From: JBBRLA01 sp038231615
GTDB taxonomy: Bacteria > Myxococcota_A > Polyangia > Palsa-1104 > JAEUJZ01
Assembly: GCA_038231615.1 (NCBI GenBank)
Contig: JBBRLA010000531.1
Span: 1 to 6,242, forward strand
Length of the DNA: 6,242 nucleotides
Direction of reading: 5' to 3'
Shown here in pieces: positions 1-6,171 of the stretch. The position numbers and the translations under genes are program-made. Every line of letters starts with the position of its first letter. Positions within the stretch are counted from its first letter, which is position 1. Below the pieces are notes generated by a model. That model was not told the origin of the DNA and did not search any database. It saw nothing but the letters and a program-made list of their open reading frames with translations.

Positions 1-3000
1 GCCCACAAAAGGGCGGGCTGGCCGCTCTTCTGCATCGCCAGTTGGACCTCGCTGACCGCCCGGGAGGCATCGCCCCCGCGCAGCCAGGCATCATAGAAAT
101 CGACCATCAGCTTGCGCGCCGCCGCCTCGGGAGGACGCCAGAGCGTGGTGACCACCGCCTGGGCCCCGGCCCGCCTGGCGGCCCGTCGCAAAGACAAAAG
201 CCCCGGCCCCAGGAGCCGCGGCGTGCTGGCGGCGGCGGGGCCGGACAGGACCAGAAGGGCGGTGCGCGACAGATCGAGGCGAGCGATCTCGTCGGCGAAG
301 AGTACGCCGTCATCGAGCGGACCCTCTAATAGGCCCTTTGGTAATCCCTTTGGCAGGCCCTTTGGTAGGCCCTTTGGTAATCCCTTTGGCAGGCCCTTTG
401 ACGATCCATCGGGAACGTCGGCGCCCGTGCCGGGCTTGTCGGTCCTTTCGCCTGGGCGCTGATACGCCGCCAGCGCGACCCCGCCCCGGGCCTGCATGGG
501 GACGCGCCCGGCGGCCAGTTCGACCAAGGGCTGGATCGCCCCTGGCGCTTTTTGCCGGAGTCGCGCGGCTTGCTCGCCGGGCACGGGCTCGGAGAGGATC
601 GGCGCCAGCAGGTGCACCACCGCGGAGGGGAGCCACGCGCCCAGCCGGCTCTTGGTGGCAGCGAGGCCGATCACCGGCGCCCCGCGAGAGTCATAGCGAT
701 GGTTGCGCAGTAAATGGCTCAGATCGATCAGCTCATTTGGGGTCGCGATGGGCGGCGCTGTGTGCATACCGGCGTAGGGCTGCGGATCGTGCAAAAGCGG
801 CGCGCCCAGAAGCAGCATCGGTTGCAGGTTGCGCGTCGCGGGCTCGGCCCGCCGCGGCTTCTGTGACGCATCCAAGAGGAAGAGATCGAAGACGCTGCTG
901 ATCAGGGACACGGCGCCGCGGCTGCACAGAAGCTGGCCATCGGGCAGTGGCAGCGCCGAGAAGGGCAGAGCGAAAAGCTCCGGGGCGGCCAGAATGTAGA
1001 GCCGCTTGGATGGGGCAACGTTCGGCTCGATGGGAGAGAGAAGCAGCTTCCCCAACTCGCGCAGGTCGGGGTCCAGATCGCGCCCGGCCTCGGCCGCCCG
1101 CTGTACGCGCTCTCCGGCGGCGTCCACCGCGATCGCCGCGGCCAGGGGATAAAGCCGCGACGGCTTCCCCGGGGCCACCACCAGTGCGACGTAGCGATCG
1201 ATCGCCGCGGGATTGGCGGCGGCCGGTGCCGGATCGTCGGGTCGCGGGGCGCGGGCGGGCGGCGCAGCGGGCTTCTTCTGAAGAGCGACGGCGGCGATGG
1301 CCTCATCGGAGAACCGCAGCGAGGGCATCGTCACTCCCTTGCGCTTCAGTGTGGGCGCAAGGAGGGAGATGGCCTGGGCAGGCTTTGGCGAAGAGCTGGC
1401 CGGGGCCTGGGGCGTGGAAGACGTGACCTGGGTTGGCTTTGGCGAAGAGCCGGCCGGGGATGTGGGCTCGGCGGCAGACGTGACGCGCAGGAACGCGATG
1501 AGGGTCGCGCCTTCTCGGGCGAGCTGGGCATCGAGGCGGTCCTTGCGCAGTTCACCGCGCATGGCGATCTCGCGCAGGCGCGGGGAGAAGCGGGACGCTC
1601 CCGCGGTGCTGGCCTCGATGAGGGCATCGAGCTTCTGCAGGGGCTCGCGGATCTGGGCGGCAGACTGCCCGGAGCGGTTGAAAAGAGAGAGCAGCAAGGC
1701 CGCCCGCTGTCGCAAGAGGATCTGCTCCTTGCGGGCGGCTTGCGCGGCGGCGGCGTCCATCCCGCGCTGGATGCGCAAGAGTTCTTCCTGTTCGTCCTCG
1801 GCCACCTGCAGGACGTCAAGTGCCCGCAGCACGAGCAGCGCCGCTTCGTGGGAGATCGTCCCCTGACCGGGCCCCTGGCCGGACGCCGCGGTCAGCGCGC
1901 CGAAAAGGGCCATCGCAGCCCCCGGGACTGCCGCGCGGGACTGCCCGGGCGAGGGTGTATAAGGAGCCACCCGGCGGGCATATTCGATGAGTCCGCCCAG
2001 CGCATCCAGGAGCAGCTCACTTGCGACGAGCCGCGGCGCCAGAGAGGCCGGCGGCCCCAAAAGGAGACGTTCTGGCGGTGCGCCCGGGATCACCGTATGC
2101 TCGGCGAGATAGGTCCCCAGCCGCGCGCGCAGCAGGATCGACAGGGGACTGGCCGCCAACACCCCGTGTCCCTGCCCCGCGGCCTGCGGCTCGGCAGGCC
2201 GCGCGGGACCCAGCTCCGCCGTGTCGAGCGCCCGCCGCAGAAGCGACGCGGCGTTTGCCTGATGCCCGCGCCGCTCTTCAATCTCGGCCCGCAGGATCAG
2301 GCCGCGCAGGAGCGCCGGGTCGCCGGGGGGAAGGACTTTCAGCCACAGTTCCTCGGCCTGCGCCGCCAGGGCTGCCGCCTCGTCCAGACGGCCCTTGCCC
2401 ACGTTGAGCAGCAGATGCGCAAGCTGCTCGCGAGCCAGCCCCGCGATCGCGGTCCGCTCGCCGGGCTCCGCCATCAGGACGGACTTGCCCTCTGCCGTGG
2501 GCTTGTCCTCGGTCGCCAATGCCTTTTTTTCGCTCCCGGGCAAGAGGGCCGACGACGTGAGCTTTATCGCCCCCCGCAGATACGACTCCGCCCGTCCGCC
2601 CGCGGGCTCCAGCTCCGCCAGAAGCGCCCCCAGCCACACCAGGTGCCCCACGGCGCGCGGATGCGCCGGCCCCAGCGCTCGCGTCACCACGGCTTGCGCC
2701 CGCTGCAGCGTCGCTTCCGCCCGCGCCAGCTGGCCGCCCCGCCATAAGAGCGCCGCCTGGTTGCGCAGCAGCAACGCCGTGCGTACATCTCCCTCGCCGA
2801 ATACCTTGGCCCGCCGCGCTAGTGCCCGTGACAGCAGCCCGTCCGCCTCAGTGTCGCGCTCCGTCGCCGAAAGCATCACCGCCAGGTTGTTCTCCGCCGC
2901 GCTCAGATCGGCCGCGTCCCCATCCTCCCCCGACAGCGCCTCCACCACCTTGCGCTCCTCGGCCTCGGCGCGCTCCCACTGTCCCAGCCGGAGCAGCGCC

Positions 3001-3689
3001 GCCGCGAAGAGTTCATGGGCCGCCGCCGCCCGGCGCAGCCCCGCGCCGGCCTCTGCGCTCCCCGGGGGGCCCACGACAAAGGGCATCTCCAGGGTCAGTT
3101 GCTCAGCCATCTGCGCCGCCCGCGCCGGGTCCGTCCGCAAGAGCACCGACGCCCCCAGAAGCCGCGCTTTCTCGCCCAACTCTTTGGCCGCCCCCCCGAG
3201 CCGCGCCTGCAGCGCCATCGCTTCGCCGGCCAGCTCCTGGGACTGGGCCCGTTCCCCGCGCGGGTCCAGCATTTCCTGCAACGTCAGCAGCACCGCCAGC
3301 CGTTCCGCGCCGTGGGCGTTGCCCGAAAGCGTCCCATAGATCGTCAGCGCCTGTCGCAGGTGCGGCTCCGCGGCGCCCGCATCCCCTTGATCGATCAAAA
3401 GCTGACCCAGGCGCGTCTGCGCCTGCGCCGTGCTCAGGTGCCGTTCGCCGAGCACGTCCTGGCACCAGCTTAGCTGCGACTCCGCCTGGGCCATTGTCGC
3501 CTTCGCCGGCGGGCCCCGGGCAGGAGCCCGCAGCCCGCTCAAATAGAGCGGCTCCGAGGACAGCGTGGGCTCGAAAGTGGCGCCACCACGGGCCGCGGCG
3601 TCCTCCGCACGCGTGGCGAGCAGGAGGGCCAACATCACCCAGCAGGTGCCACGGGGGGGGCGGGGGCGCGAGGTGCAGGGAGACCTCAT
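1..3689 (-). CDS. Secreted TPR-CHAT protein with degenerate catalytic dyad (pseudo-CHAT), 3' end cut by window edge
   Basis: One frame stays open for 1229 codons from the ATG at 3689-3687 to the left edge. An in-frame TAG two codons upstream (3696-3698) limits the start. Residues 1-35 look like a Sec signal peptide: an Arg-rich start, hydrophobic core CWVMLALLLA, then a small-residue region. TPR-like helical pairs follow at about 89-122, 223-256, 264-297, 305-340, 347-380 and 420-490, spaced as in kinesin-light-chain-type repeats. Residues 611-736 are helical and end in LAREGATLIAFLRV, which resembles the segment preceding CHAT domains. A Pro/Ser/Ala linker fills 737-830. The CHAT fold runs from RYVALVV (832) through LLLSPIEP, EIARLDLS, LSLRRA, TTLW (1184) and KLMVDFY to LLW (1229), which matches the family's usual ending WAPF, so only a few residues should be missing. 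CHAT proteins are caspase-like cysteine peptidases, but here the His-Gly motif reads AAGR and SACETG reads SGPAAA. I infer an exported, non-proteolytic scaffold or receptor; its partner is unknown. A retuned active site is less likely. Confidence 0.88.
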   Translation of the reverse strand, partial: MRSPCTSRPRPPRGTCWVMLALLLATRAEDAAARGGATFEPTLSSEPLYLSGLRAPARGPPAKATMAQAESQLSWCQDVLGERHLSTAQAQTRLGQLLIDQGDAGAAEPHLRQALTIYGTLSGNAHGAERLAVLLTLQEMLDPRGERAQSQELAGEAMALQARLGGAAKELGEKARLLGASVLLRTDPARAAQMAEQLTLEMPFVVGPPGSAEAGAGLRRAAAAHELFAAALLRLGQWERAEAEERKVVEALSGEDGDAADLSAAENNLAVMLSATERDTEADGLLSRALARRAKVFGEGDVRTALLLRNQAALLWRGGQLARAEATLQRAQAVVTRALGPAHPRAVGHLVWLGALLAELEPAGGRAESYLRGAIKLTSSALLPGSEKKALATEDKPTAEGKSVLMAEPGERTAIAGLAREQLAHLLLNVGKGRLDEAAALAAQAEELWLKVLPPGDPALLRGLILRAEIEERRGHQANAASLLRRALDTAELGPARPAEPQAAGQGHGVLAASPLSILLRARLGTYLAEHTVIPGAPPERLLLGPPASLAPRLVASELLLDALGGLIEYARRVAPYTPSPGQSRAAVPGAAMALFGALTAASGQGPGQGTISHEAALLVLRALDVLQVAEDEQEELLRIQRGMDAAAAQAARKEQILLRQRAALLLSLFNRSGQSAAQIREPLQKLDALIEASTAGASRFSPRLREIAMRGELRKDRLDAQLAREGATLIAFLRVTSAAEPTSPAGSSPKPTQVTSSTPQAPASSSPKPAQAISLLAPTLKRKGVTMPSLRFSDEAIAAVALQKKPAAPPARAPRPDDPAPAAANPAAIDRYVALVVAPGKPSRLYPLAAAIAVDAAGERVQRAAEAGRDLDPDLRELGKLLLSPIEPNVAPSKRLYILAAPELFALPFSALPLPDGQLLCSRGAVSLISSVFDLFLLDASQKPRRAEPATRNLQPMLLLGAPLLHDPQPYAGMHTAPPIATPNELIDLSHLLRNHRYDSRGAPVIGLAATKSRLGAWLPSAVVHLLAPILSEPVPGEQAARLRQKAPGAIQPLVELAAGRVPMQARGGVALAAYQRPGERTDKPGTGADVPDGSSKGLPKGLPKGLPKGLPKGLPKGLLEGPLDDGVLFADEIARLDLSRTALLVLSGPAAASTPRLLGPGLLSLRRAARRAGAQAVVTTLWRPPEAAARKLMVDFYDAWLRGGDASRAVSEVQLAMQKSGQPALLW
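331..402 (-). repeat. Six-copy 12-bp tandem repeat coding KGLP tetrapeptides
   Basis: Six consecutive 12-bp units fill 331-402 on the plus strand. Two versions occur, AGGCCCTTTGGT and AATCCCTTTGGC, in the order A-B-A, A-B-A', where the last copy ends AC instead of GT. The array is therefore also a 36-bp unit repeated twice. On the coding (minus) strand it gives five KGLP tetrapeptides followed by KGLL, residues 1098-1121 of the CHAT protein. Copy-number change would stay in frame and only lengthen or shorten the loop. The array lies within an insert between the positions of the lost catalytic His and Cys. Confidence 0.95.
1373..1482 (-). repeat. Imperfect tandem duplication (about 54-57 bp) in the linker before the CHAT fold
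   Basis: The 33 bases at 1373-1405 recur at 1427-1459 with only three differences, 54 bp (18 codons) apart. The flanking parts also resemble each other and both end in GACGTGA. In the protein this gives two versions of one 18-19 residue segment: VTSAAEPTSPAGSSPKPTQ followed by VTSSTPQAPASSSPKPAQA. Both lie in the Pro/Ser/Ala-rich linker (about residues 737-775). The duplication is in frame and suggests that the linker grew by local duplication. Confidence 0.85.
3653..3660 (-). other. Homopolymeric C8 tract in the signal-peptide coding region
   Basis: The plus strand has eight consecutive G at 3653-3660, followed after one C by five more G (3662-3666). On the coding strand these are C tracts within codons 8-13 (RPRPPR) of the secreted TPR-CHAT protein, just before the hydrophobic core of its signal peptide. 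A gain or loss of one base here would shift the frame near the start and remove the protein. The run is seen; any role as an on/off switch is inference. Confidence 0.5.
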
Positions 3690-3720
3690 CTGTGCCTATC
3701 TTCGCACGCCGCAACGATCT

Positions 3721-3749
3721 TTGTCACGTCCCATCTCCCGCGGGATACA
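3721..3749 (+). promoter_or_regulatory. Candidate sigma70-type promoter for the ferredoxin-flavoprotein gene
   Basis: In the 122-bp divergent gap, TTGTCA (3721-3726, one mismatch to TTGACA) is followed after 17 bp by GATACA (3744-3749), a poor -10 with three matches to TATAAT. TACAAG two bases further on matches at four positions but with a 19-bp spacer. The spacing and the lack of a better candidate support it; the weak -10 does not. No equally good promoter was found on the opposite strand for the TPR-CHAT gene. Confidence 0.3.
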
Positions 3750-3811
3750 AGGGCCGCGCAGATCCGGAAATCAGGGGCCCGGCACGCGAATTCAAGGTAT
3801 GATGACAAGAC

Positions 3812-5539
3812 ATGTCTGCCGTTATCATCGGTCCCGTGGCTGCTCTGCTGATCATCGGCCTGATCGTCATGTTGAAGACGCAGGTAGGTCGGAAGGAGCC
3901 CATGCCGGACAAGAAGGTCCGTCTGCTCATTCATTCGATCAACGACGATCGCTGCACCGGCTGCGATGCCTGCGTCCTGGTCTGCCCTACCGACGTGCTG
4001 GAACTGCGCCGCAACAAGAGCTTCGTGGCCCGCTTCCCGGACTGCATCCAGTGTGAGCAGTGTGCCCAGGTCTGCCCCACCAACGCACTGGTCATGCACT
4101 ACGAAGGGACCCCCGCCCCGCCTGTGAAGGTGGCCGATCTGGACGAGTTCTACCAGTCCCGCGTCCCCGGCCTCTACCTTCTGGGCGAGGCCGCCGGCAA
4201 GCCACTGGTGAAGAACGCCGTCAACCTGGGACGCGCCGCGGTGGAGCACCTCCTGCGCAACGGCGCCCGCCCCGGGGCCCTGGCCGCGGTGCCGGGGATC
4301 ACAACTGCCCCCGCCGACGATGGCGGTCTCAACAAAAGCGGCGGCGGCATGGATGTGGTAGATGTGCTCATTGTCGGCAGCGGCCCGGCCGGGCTTTCCG
4401 CGGCCATGTCCTGCGTCCAGCGCGGCCTGTCCTACGTCGTCCTCGACAAGGACTCCATCGTCGCCTCGACCATCGCCCGCTACCCCAAGGGCAAGAAGGT
4501 CATGGCCGAGCCCTACGACGTCCGCTGCGTGGGCCTTCTGCCCGTGTGGGACGCCACCAAGAACCAGACCATAACCGAGTGGAACCGCGTCCTTACCCAG
4601 GTCGAGCTGGACATCCGCCTGCGCGAGGTGGTTGAAGAGGTGAAGCCCGAACACAACTGGTTTCTGGTAAAATCCGACAAGGGCCACTACCGCGCACAGC
4701 GTGTCCTTCTGTGCGTGGGCACCCGCGGCAAGCCGCGGCGGCTCGGCATCCCTGGCGAAGACCTGCCCCATGTGGCGTCGCTCCTGGACGACCCCGACCT
4801 GTATCAGGGCAAGACCCTCTTGGTGGTGGGCGGTGGCGACAGCGCCGTCGAGGCGGCCATCGCCCTGGCCGAGCCCTCCCTGCGCAACAAGGTGGTGCTG
4901 TCCTACCGCGGCAAGCAGTTCAACCGAGTCAAGGCGAAGAACCGCCAGGACCTCGACCTCCTGGTCGAACGCCAGCGCGTGCTCCTGCTGCTCGGATCCA
5001 AGGTGACCCAGTTCGGCGACAGACAGACCGCCCTGGTCCTGGGCGATGGGCGGCACAAGACCATCCCTTCCGACAGTGTCTTCGTGCTGATCGGCGGCGA
5101 GCCGCCCATCAAGTGGCTGGAGTCCCTGGGCATCGGCTACGTCGCCCGGCCCCACGAGTACGCCCCCGCCCGCACCGATCAACTGGTCGAGAAGCTCATC
5201 GGTTCGCAGCGGGAAAACAACCGCCCCGGCCTGCCGGTCTCGGTGCTGGCCCCGGGGGTCGCCACCGTGTCCTCGGCAGCCGCCAGACTCGACGGGCTCA
5301 ACGATTCGGGCGGAGACGAAAGCGAGGCCACGGTGATGCAGGACCAGGCGACCACCATGGCGCAGGTGCGCGCCGCCATGACCGCCCGTTCGCTGCCGTC
5401 TCTTGGCGCCGGCCGCCGTCGAGACAAGCAGGCGGTGACCATCATGGTGCCCAAGGATCAGTTCCTTATGCACCTGCCCGAGAAACTCCAGGTGGACGGC
5501 AGCGAGGAGAAGGTAGGCACCCTTCGCCGGGCGGGCTGA
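3812..5539 (+). CDS. Membrane-anchored 2[4Fe-4S] ferredoxin / NAD(P)H-FAD oxidoreductase fusion (TrxR/YpdA-like)
   Basis: This 575-residue protein probably moves electrons between NAD(P)H, FAD and two iron-sulfur clusters at the cytoplasmic face of the membrane. Residues 2-21 form one hydrophobic helix followed by K22, R27, K28, which suggests an N-terminal anchor with the rest inside. C48-C51-C54-C58-P and C78-C81-C84-C88-P are two classic CxxCxxCxxxCP motifs, as in bacterial 2[4Fe-4S] ferredoxins. Residues 118-149 (VPGLYLLGEAAGKPLVKNAV and onward) resemble the C-terminal FAD motif of TrxR-like enzymes. GSGPAG (189-194) is the FAD dinucleotide motif, and GGGDSAVE (340-347) with SYRGKQF (364-370) is the NAD(P)H site. 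No CxxC redox pair occurs outside the ferredoxin part, so it is not a thioredoxin reductase; the FAD region is closer to YpdA-type bacillithiol disulfide reductases. Residues from about 460 are unassigned. The start has only a weak AAGG 13 nt upstream; M31 is an alternative but would remove the membrane helix. The electron partner is unknown. Confidence 0.9.
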   Translation: MSAVIIGPVAALLIIGLIVMLKTQVGRKEPMPDKKVRLLIHSINDDRCTGCDACVLVCPTDVLELRRNKSFVARFPDCIQCEQCAQVCPTNALVMHYEGTPAPPVKVADLDEFYQSRVPGLYLLGEAAGKPLVKNAVNLGRAAVEHLLRNGARPGALAAVPGITTAPADDGGLNKSGGGMDVVDVLIVGSGPAGLSAAMSCVQRGLSYVVLDKDSIVASTIARYPKGKKVMAEPYDVRCVGLLPVWDATKNQTITEWNRVLTQVELDIRLREVVEEVKPEHNWFLVKSDKGHYRAQRVLLCVGTRGKPRRLGIPGEDLPHVASLLDDPDLYQGKTLLVVGGGDSAVEAAIALAEPSLRNKVVLSYRGKQFNRVKAKNRQDLDLLVERQRVLLLLGSKVTQFGDRQTALVLGDGRHKTIPSDSVFVLIGGEPPIKWLESLGIGYVARPHEYAPARTDQLVEKLIGSQRENNRPGLPVSVLAPGVATVSSAAARLDGLNDSGGDESEATVMQDQATTMAQVRAAMTARSLPSLGAGRRRDKQAVTIMVPKDQFLMHLPEKLQVDGSEEKVGTLRRAG

Positions 5540-5567
5540 ATCGCCCCCGGCCCCAAGGCCGCCCGCC
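5528..5567. terminator. Possible shared hairpin between convergent genes
   Basis: GGCGGGC (5530-5536) can pair with GCCCGCC (5561-5567), and a small GGCC/GGCC stem (5549-5552 with 5557-5560) can form inside. The structure touches the stop codons of both converging genes and fills their 27-bp gap. There is no U-run on either side, so an intrinsic terminator is only a weak suggestion; in such GC-rich DNA the pairing may be chance. Confidence 0.25.
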
Positions 5568-6022
5568 TAGTGGATCTCGAGGTTCTGCACGTCCCCGACG
5601 CTGGCGCTCGACACCACCCCGTTCAGGTGACCGGAGATGTCTTCCCCGGCCACCAGGGTGTTGATCACCGTCTGCTGCCCGAAGTCGTCGAAGCCGCTGC
5701 ACTGGCAGACGTTCTGCACCAGGGTCTCGAAGAACCCGCGGCGCGCGGCCTCGCAGTCGAAGGAGTCCCCCGCCTTGTACTCGTCCACCCGGCACAGCAC
5801 CGTGCGGGAGAGCGGCGCCCCGGTCACCTTGGCATTGGTCCAGCGGACCGTGTAGCGGCACGTGTTCCCGGTGTCCACCACCCGGTTGCGCAGGCTCCAC
5901 TGGCCGACGACCGAGCCATCGAAGCGCACGGTGTAGGTCGAAGTGGTGCGCAGCGCGGCGGCGGGCCGGACAGCGGAGAGGGGAGAAAGGCCGATCACCA
6001 GAAGAAGCAACTGAGTACGCAT
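5567..6022 (-). CDS. Small secreted cysteine-containing protein of unknown function
   Basis: This gene encodes 151 residues from the ATG at 6022-6020, chosen because GGAGG lies six bases upstream; an in-frame TTG at 6049 lacks such a site. Residues 1-23 are a clear signal peptide: MR, a hydrophobic stretch LLLLVIGL, then SAVRPAAA as a likely cleavage region. The mature part of about 128 residues has five cysteines (55, 77, 90, 106, 108), with two in a CQC motif. It contains alternating polar/hydrophobic stretches such as TYTVRFDGSVVGQWSLRNRV, so a beta-rich fold with disulfides is plausible. The odd cysteine count leaves one free Cys or an intermolecular bond. There is no second membrane segment or lipobox. 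I do not recognise the family and assign no function. It converges on the oxidoreductase gene, 27 bp apart, so it is not in its operon. Confidence 0.75.
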   Translation of the reverse strand: MRTQLLLLVIGLSPLSAVRPAAALRTTSTYTVRFDGSVVGQWSLRNRVVDTGNTCRYTVRWTNAKVTGAPLSRTVLCRVDEYKAGDSFDCEAARRGFFETLVQNVCQCSGFDDFGQQTVINTLVAGEDISGHLNGVVSSASVGDVQNLEIH

Positions 6023-6028
6023 CAAAAA

Positions 6029-6033
6029 CCTCC
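6029..6033 (-). promoter_or_regulatory. Shine-Dalgarno GGAGG fixing the start of the secreted protein
   Basis: On the minus strand GGAGG is followed by TTTTTG and then ATG at 6022. This is the best ribosome binding site in the window and decides for the 151-residue product with a standard signal peptide over the upstream TTG start. Confidence 0.75.
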
Positions 6034-6039
6034 GGTTTG

Positions 6040-6058
6040 CTGCGAGCAATGCTCGCAG
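6040..6058 (-). promoter_or_regulatory. Perfect 8-bp inverted repeat in the leader of the secreted-protein gene
   Basis: CTGCGAGC and GCTCGCAG flank a three-base spacer, forming a perfect 8-bp stem six bases upstream of the Shine-Dalgarno. As RNA it would be a stable hairpin next to the ribosome site; as DNA it could be a short operator. The repeat is seen; its role is not shown. Confidence 0.45.
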
Positions 6059-6095
6059 GTTCGCGTCAAAGCCTAAAGGCTGCGCGCAGGAGGCG

Positions 6096-6113
6096 CAAAT
6101 TTTTGTATTTCAA
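6096..6113 (-). promoter_or_regulatory. AT-rich island, possible promoter region of the secreted-protein gene
   Basis: These 18 bases (TTGAAATACAAAAATTTG on the minus strand) are strikingly AT-rich for this window and lie about 75 bp upstream of the start codon. No convincing pair of -35 and -10 boxes with standard spacing could be drawn. The base composition and the position between two same-strand genes are the only support. Confidence 0.25.
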
Positions 6114-6138
6114 CGCGGCAAAGCGCCGGTTGATGGCC

Positions 6139-6156
6139 CCGCGGCCCGCCCCGCGG
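6139..6156 (-). terminator. GC-rich hairpin after the right-edge gene, possible terminator
   Basis: Two copies of CCGCGG (6139-6144 and 6151-6156) with a six-base spacer can form a 6-bp all-GC stem. It lies 15 bp past the stop codon of the partial gene at the right edge. No U-run follows, so a factor-independent terminator is not established, and self-complementary CCGCGG is common in GC-rich DNA. Confidence 0.25.
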
Positions 6157-6171
6157 TGCAATGCATGCATG

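Noticed and set aside
331..402. Short tandem repeats considered as a CRISPR array
   Set aside because: The units are 12 bp, directly abutting without spacers, and code for a regular tetrapeptide.
2278..2745. A separate minus-strand gene in the -1 frame
   Set aside because: It overlaps the real TPR frame and is Gly/Ala/Arg-rich. It matters only as the possible product of slippage at 2523-2532.
1740..3339. Long plus-strand open frames opposite the TPR-CHAT gene (1740-2747 and 2395-3339)
   Set aside because: They encode Arg/Pro/Ser-rich low-complexity sequence. The opposite strand carries a continuous frame with signal peptide, TPRs and CHAT motifs.
3452..3476. TGGCAC followed by a GCT-containing box, resembling a sigma54 promoter
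   Set aside because: The second box lacks the needed TTGC, and the site lies inside the TPR-CHAT coding region.
3799..4056. Alternative ATG starts at 3799 and 3802 ahead of the oxidoreductase
   Set aside because: They are in a different frame from the ferredoxin motifs and lead to an Arg/His/Cys-rich shadow that ends within the gene.
3686..5473. A 595-codon open frame on the minus strand over the oxidoreductase gene
   Set aside because: It lies antisense to a gene with clear ferredoxin, FAD and NAD(P)H motifs. Its translation is His/Gly/Val-rich with no recognisable domain. Such frames are expected in GC-rich DNA.
5570..6076. A plus-strand 168-codon frame over the secreted-protein gene
   Set aside because: It has no ribosome site and no signal sequence. 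The opposite strand has a clear Shine-Dalgarno, signal peptide and cysteine pattern.
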